Source of the DNA: Candidatus Faecousia faecipullorum
GTDB lineage: Bacteria; Bacillota; Clostridia; Oscillospirales; Oscillospiraceae
Length of the DNA: 8,590 nucleotides
Assembly: GCA_018710805.1 (NCBI GenBank)
Contig: DVJG01000105.1
Span: 1 to 8,590 of the forward strand
Direction: 5' to 3'
In this document: piece after piece, positions 1 to 5,644 of the stretch
Layout: every line of letters begins with the position of its first letter
Numbering within the stretch: position 1 is the first letter of the stretch
The notes under the pieces: model-generated
Seen by the model: the letters and a program-made list of their open reading frames with translations, nothing else
Database searches by the model: none
Told to the model about the DNA's origin: nothing
Position numbers and translations under genes: made by a program

Positions 1-281
1 CCAGCACCGGCTGGCGTGCTGACGGCTCCGATGTTATGGAGGATGTGAAACTGACCTCTTTCAAGCTTCGCGCCATGAGCGCTTCCTACAGTGTAGACCA
101 GGAATATGCGGAACTCAGCATGATGAGCAAGGTCCCCTGCGTTGTAATGAAGGACGGCAGCAAATTCAAAATCTATAACAGCAGAATAGATACTACATCC
201 ATCGACCTGGATCAGGTAGATTACGTGGAACTCATCGACGGCACCAAGCTCCCTGTGCCGCAGTCCGGCGAAAACCAATGA
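1..281 (+). CDS. 3' end of a DUF4179-like protein (partial, 5' end outside window)
   Basis: The reading frame is open from base 3 to the TGA at 279-281, so the ATG at 36 is probably internal and the gene starts before the window. About 92 residues are visible. They hold beta-strand-like segments: a 'VKLTSFKLRAMSASYSV' stretch, then 'CVVMKDGSKFKIYN', then a closing 'IDLDQVDYVELIDGTKLPVP'. That order (a strand describing an effect, a 'DG' hairpin, then 'DLDxVxYVxxxDGxxxPVP') resembles the C-terminal domain of DUF4179-type proteins. Those are usually membrane-anchored, extracytoplasmic anti-sigma-factor partners encoded next to an ECF sigma factor. The membrane segment and N-terminal domain are not visible, so the family call is recognition only. 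It converges with the exporter gene that ends at 543 and is closed by the hairpin at 290-316. Confidence 0.75.
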   Translation, partial: STGWRADGSDVMEDVKLTSFKLRAMSASYSVDQEYAELSMMSKVPCVVMKDGSKFKIYNSRIDTTSIDLDQVDYVELIDGTKLPVPQSGENQ

Positions 282-289
282 CAAAAGAA

Positions 290-316
290 CCCCCGCTGGC
301 CCAAATCCAGCGGGGG
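290..316. terminator. Strong intrinsic hairpin terminator, probably bidirectional
   Basis: CCCCCGCTGG (290-299) pairs perfectly with CCAGCGGGGG (307-316) around a 7-base loop, giving a 10-bp GC-rich stem that starts 9 bases after the upstream stop codon. On the plus strand the 3' side is only weakly T-rich (TAATGTATCTTTCT). On the minus strand the hairpin is followed by GTTCTTTTGT, a better T-tract. It lies between convergent genes and can plausibly end transcription from both sides. Confidence 0.75.
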
Positions 317-330
317 TAATGTATCTTTCT

Positions 331-474
331 GTAGGGGAGGGGCTTGCCCCTCCCTCCGGGATGTACGTTATTCTTGTCTCGTCTTATGCTATGAACGGGG
401 ATTCTAACCCTTTGCGTTACAAAATTTATCAGCCAGTCGTAAATGATTAAGGGAGGGTCAAGACCCTCCCCTAC
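331..474. repeat. 144-bp palindromic element with hairpin-forming inverted ends (MITE/REP-like)
   Basis: The left end (331-355) and the reverse complement of the right end (474-450) match at 23 of 25 positions, both starting GTAGGGGAGGG. Each end is itself a hairpin with a 9-bp perfect stem: GGGAGGGGC/GCCCCTCCC at 335-354 and GGGAGGGTC/GACCCTCCC at 451-470, each around a 2-base centre. The two differences between the ends are a matched pair (G-C in one arm, T-A in the other), so the stem is kept. The AT-richer centre (356-449) shows no open reading frame of note. No target-site duplication is visible at the edges. It looks like a dispersed non-coding element, but copy number in the genome cannot be seen from here. 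Confidence 0.6.
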
Positions 475-501
475 GACAAAACTTTGCGGTAATGCTCAGC
501 A

Positions 502-523
502 GGGGAGGCAGAAATGCCTCCCC
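502..523. repeat. 9-bp hairpin with GAAA tetraloop downstream of the exporter gene
   Basis: GGGGAGGCA (502-510) pairs perfectly with TGCCTCCCC (515-523) around GAAA. It sits 20 bases past the exporter stop codon on the minus strand. On that strand it is followed by TGCTGAGCATT, which is not a T-tract, so it is not a classical intrinsic terminator. It could still stabilise the 3' end of the minus-strand message, or be another member of the GC-rich repeat family seen at 331-474. Confidence 0.5.
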
Positions 524-542
524 CAATTTCTGCGGTTTTCGA

Positions 543-1769
543 TTATTTCCGGTTTCTTTTCCATTCGGAATACATCCGGAACACGGTGGAGCCCAGGAGA
601 ATACCCACGGCCAGGGCACCAGCAATGGCGGCGGTGTGCATACTTTGACTGGCAAAGGATTCCATATCCCCCTGGAGGGCGTGGTTCATGGTGTAATATA
701 CCCCTGCCCCAGGAATCAGGGGAAAAATGGATACCACCAGATAGGAAATAGCCGGGTATTTCCGGAGCCGTGCCATAATTTCCGAATAAACCGAGGAAAA
801 TAGTCCGGACCAGAAGAAGGCCAGAATTTCCCCGCATCCAAGGCTTCCGGCCAGCCGATAGACCCCCCAGGACAGGGCGCCGCCCAGGGCGCACAGAAGT
901 CCTCCGGGACCGTGGATATTAAAGAGTACCGAAAAGCCAATGCTGCCCACGGCGGCAAAGAGGCACTCCAAAGGCACGGAAAGATGAATCGCCTCCCGGC
1001 TCTGGGGTGCGCCCCAGAGAAAATCCGTAAGCTGCCATGCTGCGCCGGTGCCAAGGGCCAGGGCGCCGCCGATGAGAACCACCTGGACAATGCGGTTGAC
1101 GCCGGAGTTGGTATCGCCGTAAATGATGTCCCGCATGGCGTTGGTGAAGAGCAGTCCCGGCACCAGGAGCATCAAAGCACCGATAATGGTCATGTCCGGC
1201 CTGGGCGAGAGGCCCGCGGCGCCAAGACCGTAGGCAAGAAAGGCCATGAGAAAGGCCGAGGTGATGGTGGAAAAGAATGCGTTGGAGTGCCGCTTCGCCA
1301 GTCCTCTGGTGATATATCCCACCACAAGCCCGCAGACGCCAGCCAGGAGGCTGTCCGTGAGGCCGCCTCCATAGAAGGCAGAGAACCCCGCAGCCCCCAG
1401 AAAGTGGCCAATATAAACGCCGGGCACCGAATACTGCCGCCGGGCGGCTTTGGTCTCCTGGAAAAGCCGCAGGGCTTCCTCCGGCTCCGGTTTTCCGAAG
1501 CAGAGACGACGGCAGAGCCCGGTGAGCTGCTCTACAGCGTCCAGGTCGTTGCCGTGCTGACCAATGCGCCGCATTCGGGTGACGGGGTGGTCATGGTCCG
1601 AGAGAATGCTGACGATGAGCAGATTGGGAATGGAATACACCTCGGCGGCGATGCCGTAGGCGGAGAGAAAACGCAGGACGCTCTCTTCGATTCGGTAGGT
1701 CTCCGCGCCGCTCATGGCCAGTTCATAGCCCAGATCCGTGGCAAGATCCAGTAAAATATCGTGTTCCAT
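543..1769 (-). CDS. Threonine/serine exporter family protein, fused ThrE form (YjjP-like + YjjB-like)
   Basis: This 408-residue membrane protein joins an N-terminal DUF1212 (YjjP-like) part to a C-terminal YjjB/DUF3815-like part. Many bacteria encode these as two proteins; ThrE of Corynebacterium has them fused. The cytoplasmic start (about 1-115) has 'SGAETYRIEE' near 20-29 and 'HPVTRMRRI' near 61-69, typical of the domain. About ten hydrophobic segments follow from residue 116 to 398. The first half holds 'LVPGLLFTNAMRDIIYGD' near 202-219 and the second 'FPLIPGAGVYYTMNHAL' near 349-365, the paired proline-glycine motifs of the family. The likely role is export of small amino acids or related carboxylates driven by the proton gradient; the substrate here is not shown. 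Its ATG follows the TAA of the degV-family gene with no gap and has no strong Shine-Dalgarno, so translational coupling is likely. Confidence 0.88.
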   Translation of the reverse strand: MEHDILLDLATDLGYELAMSGAETYRIEESVLRFLSAYGIAAEVYSIPNLLIVSILSDHDHPVTRMRRIGQHGNDLDAVEQLTGLCRRLCFGKPEPEEALRLFQETKAARRQYSVPGVYIGHFLGAAGFSAFYGGGLTDSLLAGVCGLVVGYITRGLAKRHSNAFFSTITSAFLMAFLAYGLGAAGLSPRPDMTIIGALMLLVPGLLFTNAMRDIIYGDTNSGVNRIVQVVLIGGALALGTGAAWQLTDFLWGAPQSREAIHLSVPLECLFAAVGSIGFSVLFNIHGPGGLLCALGGALSWGVYRLAGSLGCGEILAFFWSGLFSSVYSEIMARLRKYPAISYLVVSIFPLIPGAGVYYTMNHALQGDMESFASQSMHTAAIAGALAVGILLGSTVFRMYSEWKRNRK

Positions 1770-2612
1770 TTACTTTTTCGCAAACAGAATGCCCAGGGTG
1801 CCGGGGCCGCAGTGGCAGGAGATGGTGCACCCGGCAATGACTTCGGTGACGGAGTCAAAATGGCCGTACTGCCTGACAGCCTCCCGGACAGCGGAGATCG
1901 TTTCATCGGGCACAACGGTCCAGATCAGCAGAGCGTGGGAAGTGTCAATGTCGTCCCGGCCATCCAGCCGGTCCTTAATGTAATTCAAAAGACACTTGTC
2001 AAAGTGGCCCCGGTATTTTTTGCCCACCATGAGCTTGCCGTCCCGCATTTCAATGCAGGGCTTCAAGTTCAGAAGGTTTGCCCCCAGGGCCATGAGGGAG
2101 GAACAGCGGCCGCCCTTGGCAAGATAGTCCAATTTGTCGATGACGAAGCTGCCTTCCACTTTCTCCCGATAGGCGAGAATATCCTCCACAAGTGCGTCCA
2201 GGGAGGCAGCGTCGGGAGCCAGCATAGCGCCTTTCAGGGCCACAAGTCCCTGGCCGCCGCTGAGGCTTCGGGTGTCGATGACGCGGACATTATCAAATTC
2301 CTCTGCGGCTAAAACGGCGTTTTGATAGCTGGAAGAGAACTCAGCGCCAATGGAGAAGTGAATGACGCCCTCATAGCTTCCGGCGTATTTCTCGAAGACA
2401 TCCTGATAGGTCCCCACGCTCTGGGCGGAGGTGGAGCAGAGATTGCCTCCCTTTGCCACGTGGTCAAAAATTTCCGCCGGGGTAATGGTCAGACCGTCAA
2501 GAAATTCCTCCCCCTCTTTTATGACGAAAAGCGGGACGATGGCAATGTCATATTTTTGGATCAGGTCCTGGGACAGGTCGCAGGTGGAGTCAGCGGTGAT
2601 TTTGATGTTCAT
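1770..2612 (-). CDS. DegV family fatty-acid-binding protein
   Basis: The 280-residue product matches the usual DegV length and motif order. It has 'ITADSTCDLS' at the start, 'CSTSAQSVG' near 59-67, 'FSIGAEFSSSYQNA' near 86-99, 'VIDTRSLSGGQG' near 111-122, 'LDYLAKGGRCSS' near 161-172 and 'CHCGPGTLGI' near 266-275. DegV proteins bind a single fatty acid between two alpha/beta domains. In Firmicutes the FakB proteins of this fold present fatty acids to the kinase FakA; no fakA is in this window, so that role is not established. The ATG at 2612 was chosen because AGGAGG lies 5 bases before it (2617-2622); an open frame extends upstream to 2711 but would overlap the regulator gene. It begins 14 bases after the regulator's stop. 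Confidence 0.93.
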   Translation of the reverse strand: MNIKITADSTCDLSQDLIQKYDIAIVPLFVIKEGEEFLDGLTITPAEIFDHVAKGGNLCSTSAQSVGTYQDVFEKYAGSYEGVIHFSIGAEFSSSYQNAVLAAEEFDNVRVIDTRSLSGGQGLVALKGAMLAPDAASLDALVEDILAYREKVEGSFVIDKLDYLAKGGRCSSLMALGANLLNLKPCIEMRDGKLMVGKKYRGHFDKCLLNYIKDRLDGRDDIDTSHALLIWTVVPDETISAVREAVRQYGHFDSVTEVIAGCTISCHCGPGTLGILFAKK

Positions 2613-2626
2613 ATTGCCTCCTAATG

Positions 2627-2995
2627 TTAATTCCTGGATGGAATGGGTTCCGTGTGCATCATAAAACAGTTGGGCTCCTGGTCCTTGCTTCGCAGGTATT
2701 CGGCGCCCCAATCCCGCATGGCGGTGAGGATGGGCATGAGGCTCTCTCCGGTTTTCGTCAGGGAGTATTCCACCTTAGGCGGAATAACGGGATAGACCTC
2801 CCGGTGGATGAGTTCCTCGGATTCCAGCTCCCGAAGCTGCTGGGTAAGCATTTTGGGGGTGGCATGGGGAATGCGGCTTTTGAGCTGGGAAAACCGGAGA
2901 GCTCCTTCGCACAGATGCCAGAGAATGAGGGCCTTATACTTGCCGCCGATGAGCTCCAAAGTGGCCGCCACCGGGCAGTTTTCGGTTTGTGCCAT
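2627..2995 (-). CDS. HxlR-family winged helix-turn-helix regulator
   Basis: The 122-residue protein has the HxlR signature 'CPVAATLELIGGKYKALILWHL' in its first 30 residues (Cys7), then a DNA-binding helix region around 'FSQLKSRIPHATPKMLTQQLRELE' and the wing around 'REVYPVIPPKVEYSLTKTG'. The Cys before the Pro is the conserved cysteine that serves as a thiol or electrophile sensor in studied members such as YodB and HypR of Bacillus subtilis. Whether it does so here is inference. The ATG at 2995 has AGGAGG 6 bases upstream (3002-3007). A longer frame from 3085 is rejected because that start would lie upstream of the likely transcription start. It is first in an operon with the degV-family and exporter genes and diverges from copA. 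Autoregulation from the shared promoter region is likely. Confidence 0.92.
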   Translation of the reverse strand: MAQTENCPVAATLELIGGKYKALILWHLCEGALRFSQLKSRIPHATPKMLTQQLRELESEELIHREVYPVIPPKVEYSLTKTGESLMPILTAMRDWGAEYLRSKDQEPNCFMMHTEPIPSRN

Positions 2996-3035
2996 GGATA
3001 GCCTCCTTATGGTATCTTTTGGGGTAGTAGCATAC

Positions 3036-3116
3036 AAAATAGTGCATACTTGTCTTTTTTGCAAATGATGGTAAAATAGTATCATAAAGCTATTTGACTG
3101 TCAACGGAAAAATAGT
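3036..3116. promoter_or_regulatory. Three AAAATAGT repeats, candidate operator sites
   Basis: Identical octamers occur at 3036-3043, 3073-3080 and 3109-3116, spaced 37 and 36 bases, all in the same orientation. The middle copy overlaps the minus-strand -10 box, the third lies just upstream of the -35, and the first is in the leader of the regulator message. The natural candidate for binding is the adjacent HxlR protein, but no known site was matched. HxlR-type regulators are dimers and often use dyad sites; these are direct repeats, so the assignment is tentative. Confidence 0.4.
3076..3104 (-). promoter_or_regulatory. Sigma-A-type promoter for the hxlR-degV-exporter operon
   Basis: Read on the minus strand, a perfect TTGACA -35 box (3104-3099) is followed by a 17-base spacer and TACTAT (3081-3076) as -10, a 4 of 6 match. 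Transcription would begin near 3069, leaving a leader of roughly 70 bases before the ATG at 2995. The -35 box lies in the perfect palindrome TTGACTGTCAA (3094-3104), and the -10 overlaps one AAAATAGT repeat, so a repressor bound here would block it. Confidence 0.65.
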
Positions 3117-3121
3117 CGCAG

Positions 3122-3150
3122 TTGATTTTTCGGAAAAAATACACCATAAT
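3122..3150 (+). promoter_or_regulatory. Possible promoter for copA
   Basis: TTGATT (3122-3127), a 17-base spacer and CATAAT (3145-3150, 5 of 6 matches to TATAAT) form a fair sigma-A-type promoter. Transcription would start near 3157, so the leader would be only about 16 bases, just enough to include the AAGAGG ribosome binding site at 3161-3166. A competing candidate is TTGTCT (3050-3055), 16 bases, TAAAAT (3072-3077), which would give a leader near 90 bases. No CopY box (TACAnnTGTA) and no clear CsoR palindrome were seen. Confidence 0.4.
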
Positions 3151-3172
3151 AGAAGGAGAAAAGAGGTAAGGT

Positions 3173-5644
3173 ATGAAACTGAAATTCAAGGTCACAGGCA
3201 TGACCTGTGCCGCCTGCTCTGCCCGGGTGGAGAAGGTGACCAAGGCGGTCCCCGGAGTGGAAGGAGCAGAGGTAAACCTGCTGGCCGGGACCATGGCAGT
3301 GGAAGCGGAAAATGACCAGGTGACGGAATGCATCATCCGGGCTGTGGAAAACGCCGGGTATCAGGCATCGGTACCGGAAAGCGCGGCAAAAGAAGCGCCC
3401 CAGGAGAAGGACCCGCTGAAAGAAATGAAAACGCGGATTTGGGGTTCCGCCCTTTGCCTTGTGGTACTGATGTACTTTACCATGGGCCATATGGTGGGGC
3501 TTCCTGTGCCTGGGTGGTATCACAGCCCCCTGGTGGCGGCGCTCCTGCAATTTTTCCTGACCCTTCCCGTTGTGTACCTGAACCGGGTGTACTATGGCCG
3601 TGGCCTTACGGCCCTGTGGCACCGGGGACCCAATATGGACTCTCTGATTGCCGTGGGCTCTTTGGCAGCCTTGGTCTACGGCGCTGCGGCACTGTTTCGT
3701 ATGGCCTATGCGCTGGACCAGGGAGACATGGCCACGGTGAAGCTCTACAGCGAAAACCTCTATTTTGAGTCCGCCGCTATGATTCTGACCCTGATCACCC
3801 TGGGAAAATTCCTGGAAGCCAGAGCCAAGGGAAAGACCGGCGATGCCATCCGGGCGCTGATGGACCTGAGCCCCAAGGTGGCCCGGGTCCGCAGAGAGGA
3901 CCAGGTCATAGAGGTACCTGTGGACCAGGTAAACGTGGGGGATACGGTGATTGTCCGGTCGGGAGACCAAATCCCCGTAGACGGCACGGTGCTTTCCGGC
4001 CGTGCCTCCATTGACCAGAGTGCGCTCACGGGAGAGAGCGTCCCGGTGGAAAAGCTCCCCGGGGATACGGTTGCCGCTGCCACCATCAGCACGGAGGGCT
4101 ACCTGGAATTCCGGGCCGACAAAGTCGGTGCGGATACCACATTGTCCCAGGTTATCCGCATGGTGGAGGAGGCAGGCGGCTCCAAGGCGCCCATTGCCCG
4201 GCTGGCAGATAAAATCGCAGGCATCTTTGTGCCCACGGTTATGGTCATCGCCGCCGTAACCTTCGCCGCTTGGATGCTCGCAGGATACGGATTGGAGTTT
4301 GCCCTGCGGTGCGGCATTTCCGTGCTGGTAATTTCCTGTCCCTGCGCTCTGGGCTTGGCCACCCCGGTGGCCATTATGGTGGGCACAGGCAGAGGCGCGC
4401 AAATGGGCGTACTCTTCAAAAATGCCGAGGCTCTGGAAAATCTTCACAGTGTGGACACGGTGGTTCTGGATAAAACCGGGACCCTCACCACGGGAAAGCC
4501 CCAGGTCACTGACGTTATTCCCGGAAAGCTAAACAAAGAAGAGCTATTAAACCTGGCCGCTGCCTTGGAGTGCAAATCCGAGCACCCCTTTGCAAAGGCG
4601 ATTATCGAAAAAGCGGGAAATGCGGTTACTCCCGCTGAGGATTTTGAAACCCTTCCTGGCCAGGGCGTAGCGGGAACCATAGACGGTGTTCGCTGCTATG
4701 GCGGCAACCGCCGCCTCATGGAAACCCTGGGAATCGAGGTCCCGGACCTGCCGGAACTGGCGAAGGAAGGCAAAACGCCGCTCCACTTTGGAAACGCTGA
4801 GGGTGTGTACCTCGGCACCATTGCCGCCGCCGATGTGCTGAAGCCTGACTCCGCCGCAGCGGTGGAAGCCATGGAAAAGCTGGGGGTGAAGGTGGTCATG
4901 CTGACGGGAGACAATGGGGCCACTGCCGCTGCCATCGCTTCCAAGGCGGGCATCCGGGAGGTCATTTCCGACGTGCTTCCCACGGAAAAAGCGGGCACCG
5001 TCCGAAAGCTCCAAGAAGAGGGCCGTAAGGTCCTTATGGTAGGCGACGGCATCAACGACGCCCCGGCTCTTGCAACCGCCAATGTGGGCATGGCCATTGG
5101 TGCGGGCACGGACATCGCCATGGAGAGCGCCGACGTGGTGCTCATGAACAGCTCTCTGACTTCGGTCAGTGCCGCCATGGAGCTGAGCCGGGCAACCATC
5201 CGGAACATCCGGGAGAACCTTTTCTGGGCGTTCTTTTATAACACCCTGGGCATTCCCGTGGCGGCAGGCGCTTTGTTTATACCTTTTGGACTGCAGCTGA
5301 GCCCCATGATCGGTGCCGCAGCCATGAGCCTGAGCAGCGTCTTCGTAGTGACCAACGCCCTGCGCCTGCGCTTTTTCAAATCAAAAACCGCGCCTGTACC
5401 CCAGGCAGCGGAGAAAACTGAGACAAAACAGGAGGAAATTACCATGGAAACTGTACTGCACGTTGAAGGCATGATGTGCAACCACTGCAAAGCCCGGGTA
5501 GAGAAGGCCTGCAAGGCCGTCCCCGGAACCCAGGACGCTGTGGTGGACCTCGCTGCCAAAACCGTCACCGTCACCGGCGATGCCGCCCGGGAAGAACTGA
5601 AAAAGGCCATTGAAGAGGCGGATTATCAGGTGGTGGATGACTAA
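3173..5644 (+). CDS. copA: Cu(+)-exporting P1B-type ATPase with N- and C-terminal metal-binding domains
   Basis: The 823-residue protein pumps monovalent copper (or silver) out across the membrane using ATP. An N-terminal HMA domain carries GMTCAAC at 9-15. Eight membrane segments lie near 88-107, 117-137, 154-176, 196-212, 346-370, 375-400, 680-703 and 707-728. Further motifs are TGES 286-289 (actuator), CPC 389-391 (transport site), DKTGT 433-437 (phosphorylated Asp433), SEHP 469-472, TGDN 578-581 and GDGINDAP 624-631. YN at 689-690 and M718 with SS 721-722 complete the P1B-1 Cu(+) signature. After a linker of about 25 residues a second HMA domain with GMMCNHC (766-772) ends the protein; this CopZ-like extension is the odd feature. 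ATG at 3173 has AAGAGG 6 bases upstream. It diverges from the HxlR gene and abuts the hydrolase gene. Confidence 0.96.
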   Translation: MKLKFKVTGMTCAACSARVEKVTKAVPGVEGAEVNLLAGTMAVEAENDQVTECIIRAVENAGYQASVPESAAKEAPQEKDPLKEMKTRIWGSALCLVVLMYFTMGHMVGLPVPGWYHSPLVAALLQFFLTLPVVYLNRVYYGRGLTALWHRGPNMDSLIAVGSLAALVYGAAALFRMAYALDQGDMATVKLYSENLYFESAAMILTLITLGKFLEARAKGKTGDAIRALMDLSPKVARVRREDQVIEVPVDQVNVGDTVIVRSGDQIPVDGTVLSGRASIDQSALTGESVPVEKLPGDTVAAATISTEGYLEFRADKVGADTTLSQVIRMVEEAGGSKAPIARLADKIAGIFVPTVMVIAAVTFAAWMLAGYGLEFALRCGISVLVISCPCALGLATPVAIMVGTGRGAQMGVLFKNAEALENLHSVDTVVLDKTGTLTTGKPQVTDVIPGKLNKEELLNLAAALECKSEHPFAKAIIEKAGNAVTPAEDFETLPGQGVAGTIDGVRCYGGNRRLMETLGIEVPDLPELAKEGKTPLHFGNAEGVYLGTIAAADVLKPDSAAAVEAMEKLGVKVVMLTGDNGATAAAIASKAGIREVISDVLPTEKAGTVRKLQEEGRKVLMVGDGINDAPALATANVGMAIGAGTDIAMESADVVLMNSSLTSVSAAMELSRATIRNIRENLFWAFFYNTLGIPVAAGALFIPFGLQLSPMIGAAAMSLSSVFVVTNALRLRFFKSKTAPVPQAAEKTETKQEEITMETVLHVEGMMCNHCKARVEKACKAVPGTQDAVVDLAAKTVTVTGDAAREELKKAIEEADYQVVDD
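5444..5644 (+). CDS. Possible internal CopZ-like copper chaperone, in frame within copA
   Basis: The C-terminal HMA domain of copA begins with its own ATG at 5444 (Met758), preceded by AGGAGG at 5430-5435 with an 8-base gap. This is as good a ribosome binding site as any in the window, and better than that of copA itself. Starting there would give a 66-residue protein, METVLHVEGMMCNHCKARVE onward, which is the size and shape of the free copper chaperone CopZ. The simplest history is a fusion of copA with a downstream copZ gene in which the old start was kept. Whether ribosomes use it is inference; AGGAGG could also arise from the codons for Gln-Glu-Glu. Confidence 0.45.
   Translation: METVLHVEGMMCNHCKARVEKACKAVPGTQDAVVDLAAKTVTVTGDAAREELKKAIEEADYQVVDD

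Noticed and set aside
331..523. CRISPR array or riboswitch
   Set aside because: The hairpins are inverted, not direct repeats with spacers, and they lie downstream of both flanking genes, not in a leader.
443..803. Open frames on both strands spanning the exporter 3' end and the hairpins
   Set aside because: They run through the palindromic repeats and the exporter coding region, with no recognisable product.
912..1754. Plus-strand open frame of 280 codons opposite the exporter gene
   Set aside because: Antisense shadow of a well-supported membrane protein; no ribosome binding site pattern or recognisable family.
2996..3085. Upstream extension of the HxlR gene starting at 3085
   Set aside because: The start would lie before the predicted transcription start, has no ribosome binding site, and adds residues absent from the family; ATG 2995 has AGGAGG at 6 bases.
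3001..3172. CopY or CsoR operator
   Set aside because: No TACAnnTGTA box was found; the GGGGTAGTAG near 3021-3030 has no matching C-rich half to make a CsoR-type palindrome.
3380..3420. Programmed frameshift in copA after the first metal-binding domain, as in E. coli
   Set aside because: The stretch has short A and C runs but I saw no clear slippery heptamer followed by a stop and a stable downstream structure.
3101..4447. Long minus-strand open frame (448 codons) opposite copA
   Set aside because: It runs antisense to a clearly identified ATPase, is rich in His, Gly, Gln and Arg as expected from reading the opposite strand of GC-rich codons, and shows no domain.
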